A stretch of 64,000 bases of DNA from an uncultured Bacteroidales bacterium (GCA_937981765.1 CALJOM010000007.1:124001-188000), one strand, 5' to 3'. Positions 1 to 9,525 are shown, counted from the first letter of the stretch. Numbers and translations are program-made. The notes: a model not told the origin generated them from the sequence alone.

Positions 1-494
1 CAGGGAAAGCAATTAGATTTCATGAAAACGATGTCCGCACCGTTGGGCGCAACTCATTGGGAGTAAAAGGGATCACCTTGGATCCCAATGACTTTGTTGT
101 GGGAATGATAGCCGTAGAAAACGAATCAGAAGACATTCTTGTAGTATCTGAAAATGGATACGGAAAACGTTCTGCAATCGGCGACTATAGAATAATCAGG
201 CGAGGCGGGAAAGGAGTAAAAACCCTGAACATTACTGAAAAAACAGGAAAAATGATTGCCCTGAAAGGAGTGCTCGACACCGACGACTTGATTATTATCA
301 CCAGAAAAGGATTAACAATCCGCACACCCATGTCGTCGATACGCCAAACCGGAAGAGCAACACAAGGAGTTAAGCTAATTAATTTACGCGACGATGACCA
401 AATAGCTGCTGTAACCTATGTTGAACAAAACGCAGATTTACAGTCGTATAATTCTACCGAAATTGAAAGGCAAGAAAACGGAAATAATATTTGA
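1..494 (+). CDS. gyrA: DNA gyrase subunit A, C-terminal part (5' end outside window)
   Basis: The frame is open from base 3 and reads into the window edge, so only the last 163 residues are present. They belong to the C-terminal beta-pinwheel of GyrA, which wraps DNA so that gyrase can introduce negative supercoils with ATP. The visible part begins with a typical blade segment (GKAIRFHENDVRTVGRN) followed by further blade repeats containing GYGKR and GKGVKTLN-type turns, and ends with a short polar tail. ParC has a similar domain, but the spacing and the blade motifs fit GyrA better. A TTG inside the frame at 57 is not a start. The TPR gene follows 30 bases downstream. Confidence 0.9.
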   Translation, partial: GKAIRFHENDVRTVGRNSLGVKGITLDPNDFVVGMIAVENESEDILVVSENGYGKRSAIGDYRIIRRGGKGVKTLNITEKTGKMIALKGVLDTDDLIIITRKGLTIRTPMSSIRQTGRATQGVKLINLRDDDQIAAVTYVEQNADLQSYNSTEIERQENGNNI

Positions 495-524
495 TAACCT
501 AGAATAACCATTGTTTAACATTAA

Positions 525-1721
525 ATGCAAAAAACGATGAAAAAAATCCTATTATCCGTATTTGTGTCGCTGGGAGTTATTTCAGCATTTGCACAAAGCC
601 GTAATGTAATTTCAGCCTACAATTACGGAATTAAACCCGGGCAAACTCAATACGATAAGGCTCAAAAATTTATCGATGAGGCTGTAGAACACCCCGAAAC
701 TAAAACCAATGATAAAGCTTGGTTCTATCGCGGGTTAATCTATCAAAACATTTTCCAATCGAAAAACCCAGAGCATAAAAATTTGCATCCCAATCCATTA
801 AACGAGGCGTTTTATAGTTACAAAAGATCCCTTGAGTACCGTGATAAAAAGGAGAAATTCGTAAAAGACGCTATCAGAAACCTTAAATTTATCCAAAATC
901 TAGCCTTCAATGAAGGAATTCGGATGTTTGAAGCACACGACTACGAAAAAGCGGCCAATTATTTTGCACTCTCTGCTGAAATTGGTGAATATCATGAAGT
1001 TGGTGAATTGGAAAAAGCCGTTTACTTTAACGCCGCACTATCATATGAAAAAGCTGGCAAGTTAGACGAAGCAATTAAATATTATAACAAATCGGCAGAA
1101 ATAAAATATGAGCCTGTAGCTTGCATTCGCAAAATTGCAGAAATCTACCTTAACCAAGGCGACGCAGAGAAATACGTTACAACCTTGAAGGATGCCATTT
1201 CAAAAATGGAAGACAACCAGGTGTTAATGCTTTTGCTGATTGACCACTACAGCAAAGATCAACAGTTCGATCAAGCCTTGGAATATTTGAACAAAGCTAT
1301 CGAACTTGAGCCAAATAACAAAGTATACTACTTTGCTAAAGGAACATTCTACGACCAAAAAGGGGAGAGCGACAAGGCATTTGAGGCTTACAATAAAGCC
1401 CTCGAGATTGACTCTGTATATTTTGATGCTTTATTTAACCTAGGAGTATTATTTTTTAACCGCGGGGCTGATTTTAACAATAAAGCCAACGAATTGCCAC
1501 TCAACAAGGAAAAGGAATATGAAGAATTGCGTTCCAAGGCGATGGGCGAATTTGTTAAGGCATCCACATATTTTGAAAAATGTATTGAACTAAATCCTAA
1601 GGATCTTTATACTCTCAAACAATTGCGTCTTATTTACTTCCAGCTACGTACGAAACAAGAATACGCAGAAAAATTAAAGTCTATTGACCAAAAAATCAGT
1701 GAAATTGAATCGCAACAATAA
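525..1721 (+). CDS. Secreted tetratricopeptide-repeat protein
   Basis: This is a 398-residue protein with a clear N-terminal signal peptide (charged MKK start, hydrophobic core, cleavage near SAFAQ), so it is predicted to be periplasmic or surface-exposed. From about residue 120 to the end it is helical with several TPR units, recognisable by the AIKYYNKSAEI, ALEYLNKAIELEPNN, AFEAYNKALEIDS and YFEKCIELNPKD segments. TPRs mediate protein-protein contact; no catalytic domain is visible. ATG at 525 or ATG at 537 (MKKILLS) could be the start, and the second gives the more usual signal peptide. It follows gyrA closely and may be co-transcribed. The function is unknown beyond a scaffolding role. 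Confidence 0.85.
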   Translation: MQKTMKKILLSVFVSLGVISAFAQSRNVISAYNYGIKPGQTQYDKAQKFIDEAVEHPETKTNDKAWFYRGLIYQNIFQSKNPEHKNLHPNPLNEAFYSYKRSLEYRDKKEKFVKDAIRNLKFIQNLAFNEGIRMFEAHDYEKAANYFALSAEIGEYHEVGELEKAVYFNAALSYEKAGKLDEAIKYYNKSAEIKYEPVACIRKIAEIYLNQGDAEKYVTTLKDAISKMEDNQVLMLLLIDHYSKDQQFDQALEYLNKAIELEPNNKVYYFAKGTFYDQKGESDKAFEAYNKALEIDSVYFDALFNLGVLFFNRGADFNNKANELPLNKEKEYEELRSKAMGEFVKASTYFEKCIELNPKDLYTLKQLRLIYFQLRTKQEYAEKLKSIDQKISEIESQQ

Positions 1722-1731
1722 TCAATTGGAT

Positions 1732-1751
1732 AGAGGGGAATTTTCCCCTCT
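1732..1751 (+). terminator. Hairpin after the TPR gene
   Basis: AGAGGGGAA and TTCCCCTCT form a GC-rich stem ten bases after the TPR gene stop, followed by an AT-rich stretch without a long U run. It is probably the transcription end for the gyrA-TPR unit, though not a textbook intrinsic terminator. Confidence 0.5.
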
Positions 1752-1800
1752 TAAATAAAGATTTCTATTTTACATAATATATATTATAGGATTTTATAAA

Positions 1801-1833
1801 TATAAAAATAAGCACCCATTTTTAATGGGTGCT
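1801..1833 (-). terminator. Terminator of the adenylate kinase gene
   Basis: AGCACCCATT, a three-base loop and AATGGGTGCT make a perfect 10-bp stem at 1811-1833. Read on the minus strand it is followed by a T-rich run at 1801-1810. It lies 18 bases after the stop of the leftward double adenylate kinase gene. Confidence 0.75.
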
Positions 1834-1850
1834 ATTCGAAACAAAATAAA

Positions 1851-3020
1851 TCAATAAACTTGTTTTAGTGCAAAACTAAGTTCTTTACAAATACGTTGAA
1901 AAACTTCATCTGGCATTCCATGTCCATCAACCGTGCGTAACATATTCTTCTTGGCATAATAATCTCGTGCCAAGGTTGTTTTTTGCTCATACTCTTCAAG
2001 CCGGCTTACTATAAGTTCGGTATCCATATCGTAAGTTCGGCTTTTGTCCGTTTTACTACGCAAGGCTAATCTCCGGACAGCTTCAAGTTGTGTAACCTGA
2101 ATTTCAATTGCAGTTGTAATAACACTGTTCATTTTTCTGAGCAATCCATCTACAATGTATGCCTGAACAATTGTGCGCGGAAACCCCTTAAATATAAATC
2201 CGCGTGAACCGGGATTTGCCTGAATCTTTTCCTCAATAAGTTTTATGGCATACTCATCAGGCACAATAGCCCCCTTGTCCATATATGGCTTCGCTAACCG
2301 ACCAATTTCGGTATTTTTTCGAATTTCTTCGCGCAACATTGATCCGGTTGAAATGTATACCAAATTATATTTCTGAGCTAACAACTTTGCCTGAGTTCCT
2401 TTGCCTGAACCCGGGTATCCGAATACTATGAGGTTTATCCATCTATTTTCCAAGGATTTCTCTATAGCGGAACATAACCTTTGTTGCACCTCTTCAACAG
2501 AACCTACTCCATTTACCGGGAAATAAATATTTTTATCTTGATAATATTTGGCCACAGGCAATGTTTTCTCATAATATTCTTTGAGTCTGTATTGGATTAC
2601 CTCATCGTTATCGTCTTTTCTACCCGAGGTTTTAGCCCGTTCTCTCAAACGTCGAACTAACTCTTCGTCAGGTACTTCAAGGCTCAGCATGCAAGTTAGT
2701 GATGTATTGAGTTTCATGAGCAGTCCATCGAGAATATAACACTGAACGGTTGTTCGTGGAAAGCCATCGAAAAGAAAGCCATTGGCCTCCGGATTTTGGG
2801 TTATCTTCTTTTCTATTATTTGTACAATAATCTCATCGGAAACCAAGCCTCCTTTTTCAATTATATCCTTAGCCATTAGTCCTAATGGTGTTTGAGCATT
2901 GATTTCTTCGCGCAAAATATCGCCCGTGGCAATGTACATCAGATTGTATTTTTTGATAAGCATCTGACTTTGCGTTCCTTTTCCAGCACCTGGAGGGCCA
3001 AATAAAGCAATATTCAACAT
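1851..3020 (-). CDS. adk: Tandem (double-domain) adenylate kinase
   Basis: This 389-residue protein consists of two complete short-type adenylate kinase domains, where one of about 190 residues is normal. Domain 1 has the P-loop GPPGAGKGT at 8-16, TGDILREE, the AMP-binding DGFPRT motif with D85, and the canonical SGRKDDN lid/arginine segment, so it should interconvert ATP + AMP and 2 ADP. Domain 2 (about 195-389) keeps a P-loop (GYPGSGKGT from G201), LREE and GFPR. However, D85 is replaced by K278, TGD is TGS, and the GRxDDN segment is altered to SRTYDMD. The start is placed at the ATG at 3020 because translation from there begins MLNIALFG as in the family; the frame upstream is only an extension. 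Domain 2 may be an inactive, regulatory or substrate-shifted copy. Confidence 0.9.
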   Translation of the reverse strand: MLNIALFGPPGAGKGTQSQMLIKKYNLMYIATGDILREEINAQTPLGLMAKDIIEKGGLVSDEIIVQIIEKKITQNPEANGFLFDGFPRTTVQCYILDGLLMKLNTSLTCMLSLEVPDEELVRRLRERAKTSGRKDDNDEVIQYRLKEYYEKTLPVAKYYQDKNIYFPVNGVGSVEEVQQRLCSAIEKSLENRWINLIVFGYPGSGKGTQAKLLAQKYNLVYISTGSMLREEIRKNTEIGRLAKPYMDKGAIVPDEYAIKLIEEKIQANPGSRGFIFKGFPRTIVQAYIVDGLLRKMNSVITTAIEIQVTQLEAVRRLALRSKTDKSRTYDMDTELIVSRLEEYEQKTTLARDYYAKKNMLRTVDGHGMPDEVFQRICKELSFALKQVY

Positions 3021-3041
3021 AATCGAACGTTTTAATTTTTT

Positions 3042-3073
3042 CAAAAATATAAATAATCCTAAGAAAAAACAAT
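3042..3073 (-). promoter_or_regulatory. Promoter of the double adenylate kinase gene
   Basis: On the minus strand ATTG (3070-3073), a 20-base spacer and TATTTTTG (3042-3049) match the Bacteroidota -33/-7 pattern (TTTG, TAnnTTTG) with one mismatch. The predicted start lies a few bases upstream of the ATG at 3020. Confidence 0.55.
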
Positions 3074-3090
3074 TTTTCATCCTGATAGCC

Positions 3091-3098
3091 TAAATTTG
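3091..3098 (+). promoter_or_regulatory. Candidate -7 box of the histidine kinase gene
   Basis: TAAATTTG is a perfect TAnnTTTG box 15 bases before the ATG at 3113, giving an almost leaderless transcript. No TTTG is found at the 20-base distance, so support is partial. Confidence 0.4.
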
Positions 3099-3112
3099 TA
3101 CAAAAAAGAGAC

Positions 3113-4603
3113 ATGCAAACAAGTTTTGTTCGCTCAACGATGTTATTACTGCTTTTAGCTTTGTTGGGTATTGTAGTTATTCAATTCTTCTGGATACAAA
3201 ATTACTTTACAGAAAGTCATAAAAATTTTGATTCAAGTGTCAACATCATGTTAACTCGCGTTGCTACCCGCTTTGAACAGCAGGAGTCGCTTGTTTCCTT
3301 TTCGTTAAAAATGCAAAATCAACAGTTACTTCGGGTTAATAATCCAGTGTTAGATTCAATTTATAGTTTAATTGACAATTTAAAAAAATCAATAAATCAA
3401 TCTGTTAATAAAATTTCTGGTAACGACTATGAGGCAATGAAAGAATATTTAACCCTTGAAGCAACCACTAAAGAACTTGAGATGATGGCCAACAAGCAAT
3501 TGAGTCAAATTCAACATATTAGTCAGTGGATTGTTTTTGAGCATCGAGCGCAGAGTATCCCTTTACGGGAACGAATTATGCTTAGTAATTTACCGGCTAT
3601 CATCGAGCAAGAAAAAACCATGCAAAATCTTAATTTATCGATGGAATATGCTGTGTATGAAGCATCGGGCCAAAAAATTGTATTTTCAACTGATGGATTT
3701 TTTAACGATTCTTCGACTGGAATATATCAGATAGATTTATACAGCAGCCCATTGATGAGGGAATCGCCTATTCTAGCCGTGAAATTTCCGGATAAAACTA
3801 CGTTTATCATGGATTCGATGAAATGGCTTTTGATTATAACTTTTTTGCTGCTTGGAATTATTTTGGCTATTTTTTATTTTACAATGTTGGTATTGGTTAA
3901 ACAATCAAAGTTGGCTAAGGTGAAAACTGATTTTATTAATAATATGACCCATGAATTTAAAACTCCAATTGCTACCATTAATTTAGCAACAGATGCCTTG
4001 CAAAATGTATTGAAAAACAACAACATACCTGAAGGTACTTTTACTTCAATAATCAAACAGGAAACGCATAGGATGCATCGCCATATAGATCAAATATTGC
4101 AAATTGCATTTCTTGAAAAGGGTGAAGTTGTTCTTTCATTAGAAACGTACAATATTGTGAGCCTTATTTCCGAGTCGATTAAAAGTTTTTCATTGCGAGT
4201 TTCAGAACAAAACGGCAATATCGAGTTTTACCACCAGAAGCCTGAAATTTTCTGCAAAATCGATAAGGACCATTTTGTGAATGCAATAAACAATTTGTTC
4301 GATAATTCTTTGAAATATAACGATAAAAAGCCTTTAATCAAAGTTGAAGTTGAGGAAAAAGCAAAATTTGTTACGATTTCCATTTCCGACAATGGTATAG
4401 GAATGAACAAAGAGACCATACGTAGAATATTTGAAAAATTTTATCGAGGACAAACCGGTAATATACACAAAATCAAAGGATTTGGACTAGGGTTGACGTA
4501 TGTTAAACTTGTAATTGAAAAAATGAACGGAACCATTAATGTATCGAGCATTCTCGGAAATGGAAGCAGGTTCAAAATTACTCTGCCAACCTATAAGGAT
4601 TAA
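3113..4603 (+). CDS. Membrane sensor histidine kinase
   Basis: This 496-residue inner-membrane kinase has a first membrane helix at about residues 8-28, a periplasmic sensor region of roughly 210 residues with helical character, and a second helix at about 240-264. No separate HAMP domain is obvious. The cytoplasmic part carries the H-box MTHEFKTPIA with phospho-acceptor H280, the N-box (NNLFDNSLKY), the G1 box DNGIGM, and the G2 box GFGLGLTYV. It should autophosphorylate and pass phosphate to the response regulator encoded 65 bases downstream. The pair resembles the RprX/RprY type of Bacteroides, but the ligand cannot be read from sequence. Confidence 0.92.
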   Translation: MQTSFVRSTMLLLLLALLGIVVIQFFWIQNYFTESHKNFDSSVNIMLTRVATRFEQQESLVSFSLKMQNQQLLRVNNPVLDSIYSLIDNLKKSINQSVNKISGNDYEAMKEYLTLEATTKELEMMANKQLSQIQHISQWIVFEHRAQSIPLRERIMLSNLPAIIEQEKTMQNLNLSMEYAVYEASGQKIVFSTDGFFNDSSTGIYQIDLYSSPLMRESPILAVKFPDKTTFIMDSMKWLLIITFLLLGIILAIFYFTMLVLVKQSKLAKVKTDFINNMTHEFKTPIATINLATDALQNVLKNNNIPEGTFTSIIKQETHRMHRHIDQILQIAFLEKGEVVLSLETYNIVSLISESIKSFSLRVSEQNGNIEFYHQKPEIFCKIDKDHFVNAINNLFDNSLKYNDKKPLIKVEVEEKAKFVTISISDNGIGMNKETIRRIFEKFYRGQTGNIHKIKGFGLGLTYVKLVIEKMNGTINVSSILGNGSRFKITLPTYKD

Positions 4604-4668
4604 AAATTTGCTAACATGCTTATTAAATTAAACCATGTAAAGCTACACGTTAACATATCTTATGAGCT

Positions 4669-5373
4669 ATGATTAAAAAGAGCTATTCCCTACTTATGGT
4701 GGAGGATGACATAAATTTTGGAACAGTACTCCGCTCCTATCTTGAAATGAACGGATTTTCTGTAGTTTGGGTAGAACAAGGGAAAAAAGTTATGGAAGCT
4801 TTTGCTACCCATAAATTTGACCTTTGCATTCTGGATGTAATGTTGCCCGATGTTGACGGATTTGAACTCGCTCAAATGATTCGGGAAAAAGACACTATGG
4901 TTCCTTTCATTTTTGTAACAGCCAAAACAATGAAAGAAGATGTAATTCGAGGGTTTAAAACCGGAGCTGACGACTATATCACCAAGCCTTTCGATTCTGA
5001 AATTCTGTTAATGAAAATTCGCGCTATTATACGTCGTAGGCAAGACCTTTATCAGGGTGTTGATAAACCGTTAGTTATTGGATTAGTAACCTACGATCCA
5101 ATTCAAAGAACTATAGAAATGCATGGGGAAAAGATTGATAGACTAAGCCCTAAAGAGGGAAAATTATTATACATGTTAGCCAAAAACTTAAATCAAGTTG
5201 TTAACAGAGAAATCTTGCTGAAAGAAATTTGGGGTGAAAGCAACTACTTTACAGCTCGAAGCATGGATGTTTATGTAACAAAACTCCGCAAGCTATTAAA
5301 AAGCCTCGATTCTAGAATAGTTATAGAAAATATCCATGGAAGCGGCTTTAGTTTAAAAATTATCAATGAGTAG
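4669..5373 (+). CDS. OmpR/PhoB-family response regulator
   Basis: This is a 234-residue two-domain regulator. The receiver domain (1-120) has the acidic pair EDD near the N-terminus, phospho-acceptor D56 in ILDVMLPDVDG, the conserved T in FVTAK, and K in ITKPF. The C-terminal winged-helix DNA-binding domain (about 130-234) contains LSPKEGKLLYML and the RSMDVYVTKLRKLL recognition-helix region typical of the OmpR class. It pairs with the histidine kinase upstream. It is similar to RprY-type regulators of Bacteroidota; the target genes are not evident here. Confidence 0.93.
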   Translation: MIKKSYSLLMVEDDINFGTVLRSYLEMNGFSVVWVEQGKKVMEAFATHKFDLCILDVMLPDVDGFELAQMIREKDTMVPFIFVTAKTMKEDVIRGFKTGADDYITKPFDSEILLMKIRAIIRRRQDLYQGVDKPLVIGLVTYDPIQRTIEMHGEKIDRLSPKEGKLLYMLAKNLNQVVNREILLKEIWGESNYFTARSMDVYVTKLRKLLKSLDSRIVIENIHGSGFSLKIINE

Positions 5374-5424
5374 CTGTTTTTAAACAAATTTTTATAACTT
5401 CGCAAGTCGAAATTCAGTCTTATA

Positions 5425-6468
5425 GTGGATTTTTCAAATGTAAATCTGGAGCGATTTGTTATTCATCAAGTTGGGAACAGTTTTGAATCCAACTCACTAG
5501 TTTTGTCGGAAAATGAGCTTAGCATAGAAGACAGCGACCTAAAACAGGTACTTCTCTCCTACTTTTTGTCGTCGTTTAAGCCCGGAGCTTTCTACGAATT
5601 CGATATTAATAGTCAATCAGGAACTCATCCCATGAGAGACTATTGCCTGACTATTTTTCAAAACAACAATCAATTTTTAGAGTATAGTAAAAAAATAGCT
5701 CATTGGCTTCACAAAACATCACAACATCCTAACATAAAAACTGGCGAACTTTATTTAGCCCTTTTCAAGAATTGCGAAATTGATGGGCAAACAACCGATT
5801 GCCTTGGAATTTTTAAAAGCGAAAGCAAAGATTTGTTCTTAAAGGTTTACCAAGCAAAACAGCAGTTTGTAGCAGAGTTTGAGCAAGGAATAAATATACG
5901 ACGTTTGGATAAAGGCTGCCTGGTTTTTAACATTCGGGAGAACGAAGGCTACAAAGTAACAGTGGTCGACAGGGTTAACAGAAGCCAAGAAGCTTTGTAT
6001 TGGAGATTTGATTTTCTAAACCTGCGCCAGTTAACGGATAGTTATTATCAAACCGAATACTTTATGCAGGTTTGCAAAGAGTTTTCCAATGATATTTTGA
6101 CTGAAGAGAATAACGTTCAAAAGTCTGAACAAATTGCGTTTAACCAACGTAGTTGCGATTATTTTAAAGCTTCCGAGCGATTCGATCTGGAAGATTTTAA
6201 TCAAAAAGTCATCGGTCATCCTGAAGCAGTATCAGCCTTTGAAGAATATAGAAAGCAGTTTGAAGAAAATTATGGTGTGGAATTTGATAGGAGTTTCCCC
6301 ATATCCAAGCCAGCAGTAGTGAAATCGAAAAAATATTTTCGTCCAGTTATTAAACTCGACAGAAACTTTCATGTTTACGTGCATGGTGATCCAAATTTGA
6401 TTGAAAGAGGATGGGATCCTGATCGACAAATGCGATATTATAAACTTTATTTCAACGAAGAAACTTAA
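5425..6468 (+). CDS. Nucleoid-associated protein, NA37/YejK family
   Basis: This 347-residue protein begins at GTG, as no in-frame ATG is close by. The N-terminus (VNLERFVIHQVGN, then LVLSENEL) and the GxHPMRDY-like segment followed by SQHPNIKTGELYLALF match the 37-kDa nucleoid-associated protein family (PF04245). These are cytoplasmic DNA-associated proteins of poorly defined role. The length is usual for the Bacteroidota members. It may form an operon with the small helical protein 12 bases downstream and then thrS. Confidence 0.8.
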   Translation: MDFSNVNLERFVIHQVGNSFESNSLVLSENELSIEDSDLKQVLLSYFLSSFKPGAFYEFDINSQSGTHPMRDYCLTIFQNNNQFLEYSKKIAHWLHKTSQHPNIKTGELYLALFKNCEIDGQTTDCLGIFKSESKDLFLKVYQAKQQFVAEFEQGINIRRLDKGCLVFNIRENEGYKVTVVDRVNRSQEALYWRFDFLNLRQLTDSYYQTEYFMQVCKEFSNDILTEENNVQKSEQIAFNQRSCDYFKASERFDLEDFNQKVIGHPEAVSAFEEYRKQFEENYGVEFDRSFPISKPAVVKSKKYFRPVIKLDRNFHVYVHGDPNLIERGWDPDRQMRYYKLYFNEET

Positions 6469-6480
6469 ACAAATATACCA

Positions 6481-6774
6481 ATGGCTTCAATTCAATCACT
6501 TAAAAAGAATCTGAAAAATTTGACACACGATCTCTTTTTCGACTGTTACGTTACCGAGATATTTTGCGCGCCCGACAAAAAACAAGAAATTCTCAAGGTA
6601 GCTCAAAAAATCGAAGCGATGCATAACCAAACCCTGCATCAGATTTATCTGTTCAGAAAACAAAACCTTAGAGGAAAAGAGAGTAAGAAATTTTTTAACG
6701 ACCTTAAGAGGCAAATAGCTAACTTGGCCCAAGAAATTATTGAAATGCTAGATAAACTAGAATCAAAAGCATAG
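6481..6774 (+). CDS. Small helical protein of unknown function upstream of thrS
   Basis: This is a 97-residue, highly charged, predicted all-helical protein without signal peptide or membrane segment. The second half (from about residue 60) has heptad-like hydrophobic spacing ending in [10 protein letters not shown] do not recognise a named family. It sits between the nucleoid-associated protein gene (12-base gap) and thrS (5-base gap), so it is probably translated from the same message. Coding character and tight packing argue that it is real. Confidence 0.7.
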   Translation: MASIQSLKKNLKNLTHDLFFDCYVTEIFCAPDKKQEILKVAQKIEAMHNQTLHQIYLFRKQNLRGKESKKFFNDLKRQIANLAQEIIEMLDKLESKA

Positions 6775-6779
6775 AAACA

Positions 6780-8720
6780 ATGATTAAGATAACATTTCCC
6801 GATGGCTCTGTTCGAGAATTCCCAGAAGGCATAACAGGATACGAAATTGCTGAGAGCATTAGTCCAAGACTAGCCGAAGAGGCTCTTTCCGTTACGGTAA
6901 ATGGAGAACTTTGGGATTTGACCCGAAAAATTAATACCAATGCCACGGTTAAGTTTCATAAATGGGAGGATGACGAAGGAAAACACGCTTTTTGGCATTC
7001 CTCAGCTCATTTATTAGCCGAGGCTTTACAGAAACTGTACCCGGGGGTTAAATTTGGAATAGGTCCGGCCATCGAACAAGGCTTTTATTACGATGTAGAA
7101 CTACCCGAAGGCAAAACAATAACTGACGAAGATTTTGCTATCATTGAAAAAACAATGATGGAGCTAGCCTCCGAAAACAGTCAATATGTTCGGAAAGAAG
7201 TACCAAAAGCCGAAGCAATGCAATTCTTTGCATCAAAAGGCGAAAATTACAAAGTAGAGTTAATTTCAGAACTAGAAGACGGAACCATTTCGTTTTATAC
7301 ACAAGGGAGTTTTACCGACCTATGTCGTGGACCTCATCTACCAAGTACCAAACCAATAAAAGCGGTAAAAGTAACCTCTGTTGCCGGCGCATATTGGCGG
7401 GGAGACGAAAAACGAAAACAACTTACCCGTGTTTACGGAATTACGTTCCCAAAGAAAAAATTACTCGACGAATATTTAGTACTATTAGAAGAGGCGAAAA
7501 AGAGAGATCATCGCAAAATTGGAAAAGAAATGGAACTCTTCACCTTTTCCCAAGCTGTTGGTCAAGGCTTACCACTTTGGCTTCCCAAAGGAGCGGCATT
7601 ACGAGAGCGCCTGGAAAATTTTCTCAAAAAGATCCAAAAACAGTATGGTTATAAATTAGTTATGACACCTCACATAGGGTCAAAACAATTGTATGTAACC
7701 AGCGGTCATTGGGAAAAATATGGTGCCGACTCTTTTAGACCAATAACTACCCCGGCTGAAGGAGAAGAGTTTTTATTAAAGCCAATGAATTGTCCACACC
7801 ATTGTGAAATTTACAAATCAGCCCCAAGATCCTATCGCGACCTTCCTCTCCGTTTGGCAGAATTTGGGACGGTGTATCGATACGAACAAAGTGGCGAATT
7901 GCATGGCTTAACCCGTGTGCGAGGATTTACGCAAGACGATGCACACATTTTCTGTCGTCCCGATCAGTTAAAAGAGGAATTTATCAAAGTAATCGACATT
8001 GTTTTTTATATTTTTAAAACTCTTAAATTCAAGGAGTTCATCGCCCAGGTATCACTGCGCGATAAAGAAAACAGGACTAAATACATTGGCAGTGAAGAAA
8101 ACTGGGAAAAAGCCGAACAAGCCATAATTGAGGCTGCAAAAGAAAGGGGATTGGATTATATTGTAGAATACGGCGAAGCAGCGTTTTACGGGCCAAAACT
8201 CGATTTTATGGTTCGTGACGCAATTGGCAGAAAATGGCAATTAGGGACCATTCAGGTTGACTACAATTTACCCGAACGATTCAATCTGGAATACATTGGC
8301 AGCGACGATAAACGTCACCGTCCGGTTATGATTCACCGTGCACCCTTTGGCTCTATGGAACGCTTTATCGCAGTTTTGATAGAACACACCGGTGGAAAAT
8401 TCCCATTGTGGCTTACATCTCAACAGGTAGTAATTCTCCCAATCAGCGAAAAATATAACGATTTTGCTCAAAGTGTTTTAAATTTGCTAAATAATTCCGA
8501 AATTCGCGCCGAAATTGATGAACGAAACGAAAAAATTGGCAAAAAAATTCGCGATAACGAACTAAAACGCATACCATATCTTTTGGTAGTAGGTCAAAAG
8601 GAAGAGGAAACCAGTAGCGTATCGGTAAGGAAACAGGGTCACGGAGATATGGGATCAATGAGCATAGAAGACTTTATACAACATATTAAGAGTGAAATAG
8701 AACAAGAATTGTCTAACTAA
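6780..8720 (+). CDS. thrS: Threonyl-tRNA synthetase
   Basis: This 646-residue class II enzyme charges tRNA-Thr. It has the full bacterial architecture: an N-terminal TGS domain (1-60), an editing domain with the [10 protein letters not shown] motif near residue 75, a catalytic core with [10 protein letters not shown] (zinc cysteine), motif 2 [13 protein letters not shown], motif 3 around [11 protein letters not shown], and a C-terminal anticodon-binding domain ending near IEQELSN. It heads the thrS-infC-rpmI-rplT translation cluster, an order conserved in many bacteria. Confidence 0.98.
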   Translation: MIKITFPDGSVREFPEGITGYEIAESISPRLAEEALSVTVNGELWDLTRKINTNATVKFHKWEDDEGKHAFWHSSAHLLAEALQKLYPGVKFGIGPAIEQGFYYDVELPEGKTITDEDFAIIEKTMMELASENSQYVRKEVPKAEAMQFFASKGENYKVELISELEDGTISFYTQGSFTDLCRGPHLPSTKPIKAVKVTSVAGAYWRGDEKRKQLTRVYGITFPKKKLLDEYLVLLEEAKKRDHRKIGKEMELFTFSQAVGQGLPLWLPKGAALRERLENFLKKIQKQYGYKLVMTPHIGSKQLYVTSGHWEKYGADSFRPITTPAEGEEFLLKPMNCPHHCEIYKSAPRSYRDLPLRLAEFGTVYRYEQSGELHGLTRVRGFTQDDAHIFCRPDQLKEEFIKVIDIVFYIFKTLKFKEFIAQVSLRDKENRTKYIGSEENWEKAEQAIIEAAKERGLDYIVEYGEAAFYGPKLDFMVRDAIGRKWQLGTIQVDYNLPERFNLEYIGSDDKRHRPVMIHRAPFGSMERFIAVLIEHTGGKFPLWLTSQQVVILPISEKYNDFAQSVLNLLNNSEIRAEIDERNEKIGKKIRDNELKRIPYLLVVGQKEEETSSVSVRKQGHGDMGSMSIEDFIQHIKSEIEQELSN

Positions 8721-8729
8721 ACAAAGATT

Positions 8730-8734
8730 GGAGG
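8730..8734 (+). promoter_or_regulatory. Strong Shine-Dalgarno of infC
   Basis: GGAGG lies between the thrS stop and infC. It is 8 bases before an in-frame ATA (8743) and 2 bases before an in-frame ATT (8737). It is one of only three strong Shine-Dalgarno sequences among the genes of this window, and it decides the infC start. Confidence 0.6.
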
Positions 8735-8742
8735 GTATTGCC

Positions 8743-9297
8743 ATAGCACAGAATTCAAAAGAAAATCGGGTGAAACGGGATAATAGCGATACACATCGCA
8801 TAAATGAGCAAATACGAGTGCCCAAAGTGAGATTGGTGGGTGAAAATATTGAGAATCCCGGTATTTATAGTATCGACGAGGCTTTGAAAATTGCCGAAAA
8901 AGCCAATTTAGACCTTGTTGAAATTGCTCCCTACGTAGATCCACCTGTTTGTAGGGTAATGGATTATCAAAAATTTCTTTACGAACAGAAGAAAAAAGCC
9001 AAAGAACAAAAAGCCAAATCAGCCAAAATTGAGGTTAAAGAAATACGTTTTAGTCCACACACCGATGAGCATGATTTCGAATTCAAAAAGAATCATGCTA
9101 TAAAATTTTTGAAGGAAGGAGCAAAAATTAAAGCACACGTTTTTTTTAAAGGACGAACCATTCTCTTTAAAGAACAGGGTGAGATAGTACTCTTACGCCT
9201 TGCTGCAGAACTTGAGGAGTATGGGAAAGTGGAGCAACTACCCAAACTCGAAGGAAAACGAATGACCATTGTAATATCGCCCAAGAAAACAAAGTAA
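8743..9297 (+). CDS. infC: Translation initiation factor IF-3, non-AUG start
   Basis: The product binds the 30S subunit, blocks premature 50S joining and proofreads start codons. The N-domain ([16 protein letters not shown]), the lysine-rich linker ([10 protein letters not shown]) and the C-domain ([44 protein letters not shown]) are all present. No ATG exists before the conserved N-domain. In-frame candidates are TTG 8728, ATT 8737, ATA 8743 and GTG 8770. I place the start at ATA 8743 because GGAGG at 8730-8734 is correctly spaced from it, which gives 184 residues. ATT at 8737 is also possible, as E. coli infC starts at AUU. Non-AUG starts let IF-3 repress its own synthesis. Confidence 0.93.
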   Translation: MAQNSKENRVKRDNSDTHRINEQIRVPKVRLVGENIENPGIYSIDEALKIAEKANLDLVEIAPYVDPPVCRVMDYQKFLYEQKKKAKEQKAKSAKIEVKEIRFSPHTDEHDFEFKKNHAIKFLKEGAKIKAHVFFKGRTILFKEQGEIVLLRLAAELEEYGKVEQLPKLEGKRMTIVISPKKTK

Positions 9298-9327
9298 ACA
9301 AGTAAGAACCGATTAATTCACTAACGT

Positions 9328-9525
9328 ATGCCAAAGGTAAAAACAAAATCCGGTGCAAAAAAACGGTTTTCAATTACCGGAACCGGAAAAATTAAACGTA
9401 AACATGCTTTCAAAAGTCATATTCTGACTAAGAAATCCACAAAGCGGAAACGTGCACTAACCCACCCCGGATTAGTGCATAAGGCCGACATGCCAAACAT
9501 TCTTAAAACTTTAGGATTAAAATAA
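9328..9525 (+). CDS. rpmI: 50S ribosomal protein L35
   Basis: This 65-residue basic protein starts [14 protein letters not shown] and contains the L35 core [14 protein letters not shown] and the [10 protein letters not shown] segment. It is a structural protein of the large subunit. It lies between infC and rplT, as usual for the cluster, 30 bases after infC. Confidence 0.97.
   Translation: MPKVKTKSGAKKRFSITGTGKIKRKHAFKSHILTKKSTKRKRALTHPGLVHKADMPNILKTLGLK

Noticed and set aside
57-494. A separate 145-residue gene starting at TTG 57
   Set aside because: The frame is open and continuous with GyrA sequence to the window edge, so the TTG is an internal leucine codon.
2869-3114. 81-codon open frame overlapping the double adenylate kinase gene
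   Set aside because: It runs in another frame of the same strand within clear kinase coding sequence; the translation is Cys/Trp-rich and has no family features.
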